A stretch of 64,000 bases of DNA from JAFGJQ01 sp964495075 (GCA_964495075.1 CAZBUJ010000023.1:3140-67139); one strand, 5' to 3'. Shown: positions 23,816 to 32,986, counted from the first letter of the stretch. Numbers and translations: made by a program. The notes: generated by a model not told the origin, from the sequence alone.

Positions 23816-25795
23816 ATGACCAGGGGGCGGAAACTCACCAAGAAGCGGCCCCGCGATCCGGCCCTTCCCGGCGAGGGCGCCGTCGCGTCCGCGGACACGA
23901 CCGCGCCACGCCAGTCCCCGATCCGAGTCGTGTGGCTCGCCATACCCGTGGTCGTCATGACACTCGCGGTTCACTGGCCGGTGCTGTCCGCCCGGGCGCT
24001 CTACCTGGATGACGACCAGTACCTCACCGAAAACCGGCAAGTGCAAAACCCGACCTGGGGCGCGGCACGACAGTTCCTGGCCGAGGTCAGCCATCCCTCC
24101 ACGGTGGAGGGGTACTACCAGCCGCTGGCCATGATCTCGCTGATGCTGGACTCGTCGATGGGAGGCGGTCCGGAGAATCTTCGTCCCTATCATCGCACCA
24201 GCCTGATCCTGCACGGGGCCAACGTGGTGCTGGTCATGGCACTGATCTATCTGTTGTTCGGGAACGCGGTTGTGGCGGCGGTCGGCGGCCTGCTGTTCGG
24301 CATTCATCCCATCACCGCGGAGCCGATCGCCTGGATCAGCGACCGCAAGACGGTGCTGGCCGTGTTCTTTGCCCTGTGGTCGCTAACGCTCTACGTGGGT
24401 TACACGCGCCGGCGCAGTCGTCTGTGTTACGGCGCGGCACTCGTGGCGTATGCGCTAGCGCTGATGTCGAAACCCACCAGCACCCCCCTGCCGCTGCTGC
24501 TGCTGCTGTTGGATTTCTGGCCGCTGGGCAGGCTGGGCCGCCGCCAGGTACTCGACAAACTGCCGTTCTTCGCGGTGGGCGGCGCGTCCGCCGTGATCAC
24601 GCTGCTGGGGCAGGGAAACATCGGGGGCGTAAGCGCGCCGGCCGGCGGCTCCGTGCCGGTCAAGTTGTGCTACAACACCGTGTTTTACATCTGCAAAATC
24701 GTCTGGCCGGTTCACATGTCGGGGTATTACGCGGCCCCGGTGCCGTTTGGTCTCTCCAACGGCGCGGTGCTGGTCGGTGTGCTGGTCGCGTGCGTGCTGC
24801 TCGCGGCCGTGTGCCTTTCGTTACGGCGGACGCGGAGCCTCTTCACGGGCTGCGCCTTTTTCTTCCTGGCCATCCTGCCCACGCTGGGCGCGATCGGCTT
24901 CGCCAACGTGAACGCTTCGGACAAGTACGCGTATCTGCCGATGGTCGGACTGTTGCTGCCCATGGCATACGGTCTTCACGCGGGCCTTGCCCGATTCGGC
25001 CGGACCGGGCACGGCGTGCTGGCGGTGATTCTCGTCGTCGGCGGTGGTGTACTTGGCGTGGCGACACGCCGGACGCTTGCCCACTGGCAGGACACCGAAA
25101 CGCTGTTTCAGTACGCGATCGAGACGTCGAGCCGCCCGTGGCAGCCGCACATCGGCCTCGCCAATCACCTCGCCGCGCAGGGGCGGTTCGAGGAGGCGGT
25201 CGAGCACTACAAGGCCGGCATTCGGCTCGAGCCGGGGGACTTCCAGGGTGTCAGTAACCTGGCATTGGCCCTGGGCAAGCTGGGCCGCTACGACGAAGCC
25301 ATTGCGTATCATGAGCAGGCGATCACCATGCGGCCGGACGTCGCGCGGCTGCACGATCACCTGGCCTTCGTCCTGTCGCAGAAAGGCGAGTTGGTCCGGG
25401 CGGTCGCGGAGTACGAGGCGGCCCTGCGCATTCAACCCGATGCCGCGGAGACGCGGTTCAACCTGGCGTCCACGCTGGTTCGGCTGGATCGATTCGAGGA
25501 CGCGATTCGTGAGTATGACGAAACGCTCCGGGCGGACCCGCACTTCTTCCAGGCGCATATCAATCTCGGATACCTGCTGATGGGGCAGGGGCGGGCGGCG
25601 GAGGCGATCGAGCACTACATGGCGGCGGTGACGCTGCGCCCGAGCGATCCGCAGATCCGCTTTCTGCTGGCCCAGGCGATGGAAGCCACCGGCCACCGCA
25701 CGGCGGCCATTAACGAGTACCGAAACGTCCTGCGGATTGCCCCCCAGCATGCCCAAGCGCAGGAACGACTGGGTGCCCTCGGCGCCGGGGGCTGA
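23816..25795 (+). CDS. TMTC-like membrane protein with TPR repeats (second copy)
   Basis: A 659-residue homologue of the protein at 20357. A charged cytoplasmic start (1-37) precedes about ten membrane helices (38-415) with LYLDDDQYLTENRQVQN, YYQPLAMISLMLD, GIHPITAEPIAWISDRKTV and the DUF1736-like CYNTVFYICKIVWPVHMSGYY. Residues 430-655 hold six to seven TPR units (for example YKAGIRLEPGDFQGVSNLA, YEAALRIQPDAAETRFNLA). A GT-C glycosyltransferase role on exported proteins is inferred from family. A sigma-70 promoter ends seven bases before the ATG. It converges on atpC with 74 bases between the stops. Confidence 0.88.
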   Translation: MTRGRKLTKKRPRDPALPGEGAVASADTTAPRQSPIRVVWLAIPVVVMTLAVHWPVLSARALYLDDDQYLTENRQVQNPTWGAARQFLAEVSHPSTVEGYYQPLAMISLMLDSSMGGGPENLRPYHRTSLILHGANVVLVMALIYLLFGNAVVAAVGGLLFGIHPITAEPIAWISDRKTVLAVFFALWSLTLYVGYTRRRSRLCYGAALVAYALALMSKPTSTPLPLLLLLLDFWPLGRLGRRQVLDKLPFFAVGGASAVITLLGQGNIGGVSAPAGGSVPVKLCYNTVFYICKIVWPVHMSGYYAAPVPFGLSNGAVLVGVLVACVLLAAVCLSLRRTRSLFTGCAFFFLAILPTLGAIGFANVNASDKYAYLPMVGLLLPMAYGLHAGLARFGRTGHGVLAVILVVGGGVLGVATRRTLAHWQDTETLFQYAIETSSRPWQPHIGLANHLAAQGRFEEAVEHYKAGIRLEPGDFQGVSNLALALGKLGRYDEAIAYHEQAITMRPDVARLHDHLAFVLSQKGELVRAVAEYEAALRIQPDAAETRFNLASTLVRLDRFEDAIREYDETLRADPHFFQAHINLGYLLMGQGRAAEAIEHYMAAVTLRPSDPQIRFLLAQAMEATGHRTAAINEYRNVLRIAPQHAQAQERLGALGAGG

Positions 25796-25869
25796 TCCGC
25801 GCCCAAGCACCCGTCGCCCGGAATGCACCGCGCGGGCGTACCGACTACTTGTGATTCGCACTTCGGGAT

Positions 25870-26265
25870 TTATCTGGCCAGCTTCAGCTTGGCGTTGGCG
25901 CGGTCGATGGCGCGACGGCGGTCGGCCTGGGCGGCGGGGTCCGTGGTGCGCAGGGCCTTGGCTTCGGCCAGGGCGGCGCGCTCGGCCTCGACGTCGATCT
26001 CGTCGGGCGTGCGGGCGTGCTCGGTCAGCACGATCAACTCGTTCTCGAGCATCTGGGCGAAGCCGCCGTCGACGAACAGCCGCTCGTTCCGACTGCCCGG
26101 ATCGATCCGAAGAATGCCGATCCCCAGCTTACAAAGCAACGGCGCGCGGTCGTGCAGAATACCAATCTCACCGTCATGGGCAGGCAGGGCAACGAAATCG
26201 GCGGTGTCGTCGAAGACCCGACGATCCGGAGTGATGACGGTGCATTTGAAGCCGCTTGCCGCCAT
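25870..26265 (-). CDS. atpC: F-type ATP synthase epsilon subunit
   Basis: Central-stalk subunit that couples rotation and can inhibit ATP hydrolysis. The 131 residues comprise the N-terminal beta-sandwich (VITPDRRVFDDTADFVALPAHDGEIGIL is spread over 9-36, with VDGGFAQML following) and the C-terminal two-helix arm (DVEAERAALAEAKALR onward). It is the last gene of the operon. The 112-base gap from atpD contains a long inverted repeat, much wider than the near-contiguous junctions of the upstream F0 genes. AAAGG lies about 12 bases before the ATG. Confidence 0.96.
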   Translation of the reverse strand: MAASGFKCTVITPDRRVFDDTADFVALPAHDGEIGILHDRAPLLCKLGIGILRIDPGSRNERLFVDGGFAQMLENELIVLTEHARTPDEIDVEAERAALAEAKALRTTDPAAQADRRRAIDRANAKLKLAR

Positions 26266-26283
26266 GGGGCCAACCTTTCGTCT

Positions 26284-26318
26284 GAATTACTAATTACTAA
26301 TTACGAATTACTAATGGA
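26284..26318 (+). repeat. AT-rich heptamer repeat, copy 4 (forward)
   Basis: Four perfect NAATTAC units (26284-26311) followed by TAATGGA. It is paired with the reverse copy at 26343-26375. The two differ at only two unit-first bases over about 33 positions, so the atpD-atpC mRNA can form a long stem with a loop of about 24 bases. Confidence 0.9.
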
Positions 26319-26342
26319 GGGAGGCATCCGCAAACGACAGTT

Positions 26343-26375
26343 CATTAGTAATTCGTAATTCGTAATTAGTAATTG
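26343..26375 (-). repeat. AT-rich heptamer repeat, copy 5 (reverse)
   Basis: On the minus strand four NAATTAC units are followed by TAATGAA. It starts two bases after the atpD stop (26378-26380) and is the other arm of the inverted pair with 26284-26318. Confidence 0.9.
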
Positions 26376-26377
26376 TT

Positions 26378-27832
26378 CTACAGCCTTTCTGCCTTCGCGG
26401 CGGCCTCTTCGATGCCGCCCACGTACATGAATGCCTGCTCCGGCAAGTGGTCCCACTTGCCTTCGCAGAGTTCGTTGAACGAGCGGATCGTATCCTCCAG
26501 CCGGGTATAGTTGCCGGGGAAACCGGTGAACTGCTCGGCCAGGTAGAACGGCTGCGAAAGGAAGCGCTCGATCTTCCGGGCCCGCGAGACCACCTGCTTG
26601 TCCTGCTCGCTCAACTCGTCGACGCCGAGGATCGCGATGATGTCCTGCAGTTCCCTGTACCGCTGCAGGATCGACTGCACCTTGCGGGCCACCCCGTAGT
26701 GTTCCTCGCCGACGAACTGCGGGTCGAGAATGCGCGACGACGACGCCAGCGGGTCGATGGCCGGGTAGATTCCCTTCTCGCTGATGCTTCGCTCGAGCAC
26801 GATGAACGCATCGAGGTGAGTAAACGTCGTGGCGGGGGCGGGGTCGGTCAGATCGTCGGCCGGCACGTAGATGGCCTGCACACTGGTCACCGCCCCCTGC
26901 TTGGTCGAGGTGATCCGTTCCTGCAACTCGCCCATCTCGGTCCCGAGGGTCGGCTGGTAGCCCACCGCACTGGGCATTCGCCCGAGCAGGGCGGACACCT
27001 CGGAGCCGGCCTGGGAGAAGCGGAAGATATTATCGATGAACAGTAGCGTGTCGGCGCCGGTGTTGTCCCGGAAGTACTCGGCCATGGTCAGGGCGCTGAG
27101 GGCGGCCCGCAGACGGGCACCGGGCGGCTCGTTCATCTGGCCGAACACCATGGCCGTGTGATCGATCACCTTCTTGACGTTGCCCTCGTCGTCCTTGAAC
27201 TCGGCCTCCTGCATTTCGATCCAGAGATCGTTGCCTTCGCGGGTCCGCTCGCCGACCCCGGCGAAGACGGAGTAGCCGCTGTGCTCACGCGCGATGCGGG
27301 CGATCATCTCCTGGATGACGACGGTCTTGCCGAGTCCGGCGCCGCCGAACAGGCCGATCTTGCCGCCGCGGACGAACGGGGCGAGCAGGTCGATGACCTT
27401 GATGCCGGTTTCCATGATCTCGGTCTTGGGCGTGAGGTCGGGGAAGTCGGGCGGCGGGTGGTGGATGGGCCGGCGATCCTTGACCGCCACCGGGCCGCGG
27501 CCGTCGATGGCCTCGCCGATCAGGTTGAAGACACGGCCGAGGGTGGCTTCCCCGACGGGGACGCTGACGGGGTCGCCGGTGTCGTGGATCTCGACGCCGC
27601 GTTGCAGGCCATCGGTGGACCCGAGGGCGACGGCACGGACGTATCCCCCACCGAGATGCTGGGCCACCTCGCACCAGAGCGTTTCCTTCTGCGTCGCACC
27701 GAGGACCGTCCGCTCCACGTCCACCGTGAGGGCGTTGTAGAGCGCGGGAAGGTTGTCCTCCTCGAACTCGGCATCGAGGGTGGAGCCGATGACCTGGGTG
27801 ACGCGACCGACGTTTGTGGCAGTAGACGACAT
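26378..27832 (-). CDS. atpD: F-type ATP synthase beta subunit
   Basis: Catalytic subunit of F1. In 484 residues it has the Walker A loop GGAGLGKT (163-170; the usual form is GGAGVGKT), the catalytic GERTREGNDLW segment, Walker B LLFIDNIFRF and the DELSEQDKQVV segment near the C-terminal domain, which is the DELSEED-type regulatory loop. GKIGLFGGAG and PSAVGYQPTL are also as expected. The ATG at 27832 has CGGAG about ten bases upstream. It is separated from atpG by a 590-base insertion holding a four-helix-bundle gene between heptamer repeats, which breaks the normal tight atpA-G-D spacing. Confidence 0.98.
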   Translation of the reverse strand: MSSTATNVGRVTQVIGSTLDAEFEEDNLPALYNALTVDVERTVLGATQKETLWCEVAQHLGGGYVRAVALGSTDGLQRGVEIHDTGDPVSVPVGEATLGRVFNLIGEAIDGRGPVAVKDRRPIHHPPPDFPDLTPKTEIMETGIKVIDLLAPFVRGGKIGLFGGAGLGKTVVIQEMIARIAREHSGYSVFAGVGERTREGNDLWIEMQEAEFKDDEGNVKKVIDHTAMVFGQMNEPPGARLRAALSALTMAEYFRDNTGADTLLFIDNIFRFSQAGSEVSALLGRMPSAVGYQPTLGTEMGELQERITSTKQGAVTSVQAIYVPADDLTDPAPATTFTHLDAFIVLERSISEKGIYPAIDPLASSSRILDPQFVGEEHYGVARKVQSILQRYRELQDIIAILGVDELSEQDKQVVSRARKIERFLSQPFYLAEQFTGFPGNYTRLEDTIRSFNELCEGKWDHLPEQAFMYVGGIEEAAAKAERL

Positions 27833-27852
27833 TGCAAAGCTCCGAGAGCTGA

Positions 27853-27892
27853 GAATTACAAATTACTAACTACTAATTGCTAATGAGGCGTC
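27853..27892 (+). repeat. AT-rich heptamer repeat, copy 6 (forward)
   Basis: Four units (GAATTAC, AAATTAC, TAACTAC, TAATTGC), then TAATGAG and GCGTC. The right edge AATGAGGCGTC is the same as copy 1. It overlaps the stop codon (27880-27882) and the last four codons of the four-helix-bundle gene on the other strand. Confidence 0.9.
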
Positions 27893-28308
27893 TCTTTCGG
27901 GCGTTTTCGCCTGTTCGTTGCGAGTTCCTGATCTCTCCGAGCCTTTTTGGCAATGGTCATCAGTACTCGGACGATTTCGTCCGCTTCGACGAGAATCCGC
28001 GTCATCCGTTTCTTCGGAAGCAGCTCCACGTCTGTTATCAATCGGAGCCAATAGAGCGTTTCGATCGCTTCGCTGCGGGCCACGCTCATTCGCCTGGCGA
28101 AATCCGCCTTGCATAACGCCCCCTGCGCTTCCGCTACGTTGGCTCCGACACTCGTTCCACTCCTGGCCAGTTGCCGCCCGACCACCGATCCCGCAATATC
28201 ATGGCGGGGCAAAGCACGGGCGAGCTTCAGCACACGCAGCGCAAACACATACGTGCGTCTTTGAATTTCGCGGGGCTGATACTCCGCGCCACGTTGTCGC
28301 TCGGACAT
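27880..28308 (-). CDS. Four-helix-bundle protein (S23/IVP family) inserted in the ATP synthase operon
   Basis: A 142-residue helical protein of the four-helix-bundle family first known from intervening sequences in 23S rRNA genes (S23/IVP, TIGR02436) and related to the Avd protein of diversity-generating retroelements. Diagnostic segments are FALRVLKLARALP, the GRQLARSGTSVGANVAEAQG turn (about 45-64), RMSVARSEAIETLYWLRL and ILVEADEIVRVLMTIAKKAR. The last residues (ETPH) are written by the repeat edge AATGAGGCGTC read backwards. The gene lies between forward and reverse repeats that fill the gap from the atpG stop to the atpD start. No ATP synthase has such a subunit, so it is best seen as a passenger element. 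No clear ribosome site precedes the ATG. Confidence 0.85.
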   Translation of the reverse strand: MSERQRGAEYQPREIQRRTYVFALRVLKLARALPRHDIAGSVVGRQLARSGTSVGANVAEAQGALCKADFARRMSVARSEAIETLYWLRLITDVELLPKKRMTRILVEADEIVRVLMTIAKKARRDQELATNRRKRPKETPH

Positions 28309-28400
28309 GCCGCCGTCATTGCCTTTCCTGCCCCGAGCGATCCCATCAATCCGTCAAATCCAACCCCTTCATCCGCCCTCGATCCGCCACCAACCACCAT

Positions 28401-28420
28401 CAGTAATTAGTAATTGGCAA
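28401..28420 (-). repeat. AT-rich heptamer repeat, copy 7 (reverse)
   Basis: On the minus strand this reads CCAATTAC, TAATTAC, TGATGG: two units and an altered edge. It begins three bases after the atpG stop and forms the far boundary of the unit carrying the four-helix-bundle gene. Confidence 0.8.
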
Positions 28421-28422
28421 TC

Positions 28423-29304
28423 CTACGATATCGCCTCCGCCCCCCCCACGATGTCCAACAGCTCCATCGTGATCTGCGTCTGCCGCGCCCGGTTGAATTG
28501 CTGCGACAGGTGCTTGATCATGTCAGTGGCGGCGTCGGTGGCGGCCTTCATGGCCACCATCCGGGCGACGTTCTCGCTGACCACGGCGTCGAGGAAACAC
28601 TGATACAGCTCGACCTTGGCGGCGGCCGGCAACAACTCGCCGAGCAACTCGGCGGGCGGCGGCGAGTAGTCGTACTGCACGGTGCCGGCCGTTCCGACGG
28701 CCTCGCCCTCGTCCGCCTTCTTCTCGAACGGCAGCAGGCGCATCCGCGTCGGTTCCTGCCGGGCGGTCGAGATGAACTTCATGTACACCACGTCGATCGC
28801 GTTGACCTTGCCGTCCGAGTAGTCGCGGATGAACGACTCGGCGATCGGATCGATATTGGCGAACTTCGGCGCATCCCCCAGGTCGCGGTAGGCGCGGTCC
28901 ATGGGATAGCCGATGAAGGTGAAGTAGCCGATACCCTTCTTGCCGGCCACGTGCAGCTCGGTCTCCACCCCGGCCGCCTTGTTCTCCTTGTACTTCGCGA
29001 CGGCCTGCCGCAGGAGCTGGGCGTTGTAGCCCCCGCACAGGCCGCGGTTCGAGGTGATGATCAGCAGGCGCGACTTGCCCGTGTCCTCGTTTGGCTGGAG
29101 CAGCGGGTGCTTGACGTCCTCGCCGGCGGCGGCGGACATCTTCTCCACCAGTTCGCGGATCTTGTCGGTGAATGGCCGGCTGGCCGTCGCCCGGTTCAGC
29201 GCCTGCTGGTATTTGGACGTCGCGATGAGCTGCATGGTCCGCGTGATTTTGCGGATGTTGCGGTTGGCCCGCAGACGCTTGCTAATTGCACGTGCTTTGG
29301 CCAT
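28423..29304 (-). CDS. atpG: F-type ATP synthase gamma subunit
   Basis: Rotating central shaft of F1. The 293 residues have the expected long N-terminal helix (RAISKRLRANRNIRKITRTM), the Rossmann-like middle (LLIITSNRGLCGGYNAQLL) and the C-terminal helix with ENVARMVAMKAATDAATDMI. The start context is odd: on the minus strand the sequence just before the ATG is the tail of a heptamer repeat and contains no Shine-Dalgarno motif. The gap from atpA is 118 bases with an inverted repeat pair. Confidence 0.97.
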   Translation of the reverse strand: MAKARAISKRLRANRNIRKITRTMQLIATSKYQQALNRATASRPFTDKIRELVEKMSAAAGEDVKHPLLQPNEDTGKSRLLIITSNRGLCGGYNAQLLRQAVAKYKENKAAGVETELHVAGKKGIGYFTFIGYPMDRAYRDLGDAPKFANIDPIAESFIRDYSDGKVNAIDVVYMKFISTARQEPTRMRLLPFEKKADEGEAVGTAGTVQYDYSPPPAELLGELLPAAAKVELYQCFLDAVVSENVARMVAMKAATDAATDMIKHLSQQFNRARQTQITMELLDIVGGAEAIS

Positions 29305-29310
29305 GGTTGT

Positions 29311-29345
29311 TAATTGCTAATTACTAATGACTAATTACTAATGAA
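29311..29345 (+). repeat. AT-rich heptamer repeat, copy 8 (forward)
   Basis: Five units (TAATTGC, TAATTAC, TAATGAC, TAATTAC, TAATGAA). It lies six bases from the atpG start codon, where a ribosome site would be expected. It is paired with the reverse copy at 29389-29417. Confidence 0.9.
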
Positions 29346-29388
29346 CGCTACGTGCGTCTCGTGGTTCGACGATCGCCGGCAGGCGGCA

Positions 29389-29417
29389 CCTCATTTGTAA
29401 TTAGTAATCAGTCATTC
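29389..29417 (-). repeat. AT-rich heptamer repeat, copy 9 (reverse)
   Basis: On the minus strand three units (GACTGATTAC, TAATTAC, AAATGAG) end in AATGAGGTGCC, one base different from the AATGAGGCG edge. It starts five bases after the atpA stop at 29423. Confidence 0.85.
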
Positions 29418-29422
29418 TCTCG

Positions 29423-31105
<1,683 letters not shown>

Positions 31106-31114
31106 GGCGCACCC

Positions 31115-31717
31115 TTAGTTTTGTACGTCTTCAAAGTAGCGTTTTCCGCTGTGGATCTCGCGTGACGCGCGTTCGACGAGATCGTCGTGCAGTCGTCGCA
31201 ACTGGCGGCTGATCGTCACGTCGAACTTGTCGTCTTCGACCTGCACCACCATGCCGCCGATCATCTCTTCGGCGACCCTGGCGATGATCCGTGGCTTGCG
31301 GTCGGCCAGTTGGGCGAGAACGACCTCGAGGCGGGACCGCAACCGGGCGGGGAGGGGGACGGCCGTCGTCACGTAGACGTCCACCTCGCCCCGTGCCGCC
31401 TCGAGCATCAGGCGATACTGCTCACAGACCTGGGGGAACAGGAGCATGCGCCCCTTGGCGTTGAGCACCTGCAACGTATTGAGCAGCCGGTCGCTTAGCT
31501 TTCCGCGGAGCTTCTCCAACACCTCGCGCCGCGCGTCGTCGTCCACGGCGAGACTGTAGACGAAGCCGGCGAAGTCCTTGTCATGCCCGAGCAGCGCGAG
31601 CAGGTCGGACAGTTCCACCATCAGCGCGTCCGCTTCGCCGGCCGCCTCCGCCGAGTCCAGCAGGGCGTCGGCGTAGACCCGGGCGATGGCAACCGCAGTA
31701 TCATCGATCGTCGGCAT
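31115..31717 (-). CDS. atpH: F-type ATP synthase delta subunit
   Basis: Peripheral-stalk cap that joins F1 to the b subunits (OSCP equivalent). The 200 residues have the N-terminal six-helix bundle (ARVYADALLDSAEAAGEADAL and FAGFVYSLAVDDDARREVLEKL regions) and the C-terminal domain with YVTTAVPLPARLRSRLEVVL. Near the end, IGGMVVQVEDDKFDVTISRQL is the conserved delta signature. The gene is nine bases upstream of atpA and 71 bases after atpF. Confidence 0.95.
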   Translation of the reverse strand: MPTIDDTAVAIARVYADALLDSAEAAGEADALMVELSDLLALLGHDKDFAGFVYSLAVDDDARREVLEKLRGKLSDRLLNTLQVLNAKGRMLLFPQVCEQYRLMLEAARGEVDVYVTTAVPLPARLRSRLEVVLAQLADRKPRIIARVAEEMIGGMVVQVEDDKFDVTISRQLRRLHDDLVERASREIHSGKRYFEDVQN

Positions 31718-31788
31718 GAATGCGTACTCGATCCGCTCCGGTGGGAGCGGGTTCGACGGGGGCGGTCGGACCGCCGCGCCGCCGGTGA

Positions 31789-32403
31789 TCAGTTCCGGCT
31801 GCTCTCCCGCAGCCTGGACAGTTCCTCGATGGACTCCTCGATCAGCCGCTCGTGGGCCTTCTCGTCCAGTTCCGCCCGGATGACGCGGCCCGCTACCTCG
31901 GTGGAGAGCCGGGCCGTCAGCTGGTAGAGGTCCTTGACCGCCGTGTCCCGCGCGGTGGCGATCTCGCGCTTGGCGCGTTCGAGGGCGGCGTCGGCCTCGG
32001 CCCGGGCGTCGCTTTCGATCTTGCGGCGCAGCGTCTCGGCGTCGCGGCGTCCCTCGTCCACGATGGCCGAGGCTTCGACCCGGGCCTTCTGCAACTGCTC
32101 GGTGTACTCCCGCAGCCGGGCCTCCGCCTGTTCGCGATCCTCCTTGGCCTGGCGAAGCGATTCGCTGATGTACTCTTCGCGTTTCTTGAGTCCGGCCAGG
32201 ATGGGCTTCCAGGCGAACTTGCCCAGAACGAACACCACGGCGAAGAAGGTGACCAGCGACCAGATGATATTGCCGATGTCACCGGTAAACAGTCCGGGCG
32301 CTTCCGTGTGTTCGCCTTCGGCGGCGCCGACCGCGCCGCTGGCGAGGAGCAACGACGCCGCTATCGCAAGGCCCGACGCCGATCGCATGGTTCTGTCGAT
32401 CAT
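31789..32403 (-). CDS. atpF: F-type ATP synthase b subunit
   Basis: Peripheral-stalk subunit. From ATG 32403 it has 204 residues: an N-terminal signal-like segment (about 8-24, ending SGAVGAAEG), then the membrane helix NIIWSLVTFFAVVFVLGKFAW (about 44-64) and a long charged coiled coil (about 65-200) rich in Glu/Arg/Ala. The extra N-terminal hydrophobic segment before the true membrane helix is also seen in b subunits of some other bacteria and may be cleaved. No second b-type gene (b') is present. It follows atpE after 70 bases. Confidence 0.93.
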   Translation of the reverse strand: MIDRTMRSASGLAIAASLLLASGAVGAAEGEHTEAPGLFTGDIGNIIWSLVTFFAVVFVLGKFAWKPILAGLKKREEYISESLRQAKEDREQAEARLREYTEQLQKARVEASAIVDEGRRDAETLRRKIESDARAEADAALERAKREIATARDTAVKDLYQLTARLSTEVAGRVIRAELDEKAHERLIEESIEELSRLRESSRN

Positions 32404-32473
32404 GTTGTCTATCCGATCAGGGCCTGGCCCGGCCGGCGGGACCGCTCCCGCCGACCGCGCCGCGAACCAACGG

Positions 32474-32839
32474 TCACTTTGCGAGGCCCACCGCCAGGAA
32501 ACAGCCAAGCACGCCGAACAGGGTGGCTCCCTCGATCATCGCCGCGGTAATGATCATGGCGGTGGAGATCTGGCCGGCCACCTCGGGCTGGCGGGCCATC
32601 GACTCCACGGCACTGCCGCCGATCCGGCCGATGCCGGCGGCACCGCCCATCACCACCAACCCCGCGCCGATCCCGCCACCGATCGCCTTCGCCCCGACGT
32701 TGTCGAGGAACTTTCCACTCGCTGCGGCCTCCGCGTCGGCGCCTTCCCCGTGGGTCTGGGCCTGGGCGGTCGAAGCCGTCATCAACAGCAAGCCGGCCGC
32801 GATGAGGGCCAGCGCCAGAATGCTCTGCTTCCTGCTCAT
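32474..32839 (-). CDS. atpE: F-type ATP synthase c subunit with an N-terminal signal-like extension
   Basis: Ring subunit that carries the ion. The 121 residues are longer than the usual 75-90: residues 1-27 look like a signal peptide (LALALIAAGLLLMTASTAQAQ), followed by a polar stretch to about 42. The hairpin then follows: helix 1 (AIGGGIGAGLVVMGGAAGIG), the loop ARQPE (82-86) and helix 2 with the ion-binding glutamate Glu103 in MIEGATLFGVLG. The Na+ signature (Gln in helix 1, Ser/Thr after the Glu) is absent, so protons are the likely ion. The gap to atpB is 147 bases. Confidence 0.94.
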   Translation of the reverse strand: MSRKQSILALALIAAGLLLMTASTAQAQTHGEGADAEAAASGKFLDNVGAKAIGGGIGAGLVVMGGAAGIGRIGGSAVESMARQPEVAGQISTAMIITAAMIEGATLFGVLGCFLAVGLAK

Positions 32840-32986
32840 GGATGATCCCTTTCTCGATTTCTCTTACAGTGCGATCCGTTGGGGGCGGATTGCGGTAATC
32901 TCGCCATCGCAGTCACGCCTCGCGGCCCGTTTGCCCCACGACTCCGGGCATGGCGAATTCGATTCCTGTATCTCCCGGCTCGGCGG

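Noticed and set aside
27880..28308. The four-helix-bundle gene as the Avd component of a diversity-generating retroelement
   Set aside because: No reverse transcriptase, template repeat or variable-repeat target gene is in the window.
71..29417. The heptamer repeats as a CRISPR array
   Set aside because: Units are seven bases with no unique spacers and occur as scattered short runs; no cas genes are present.
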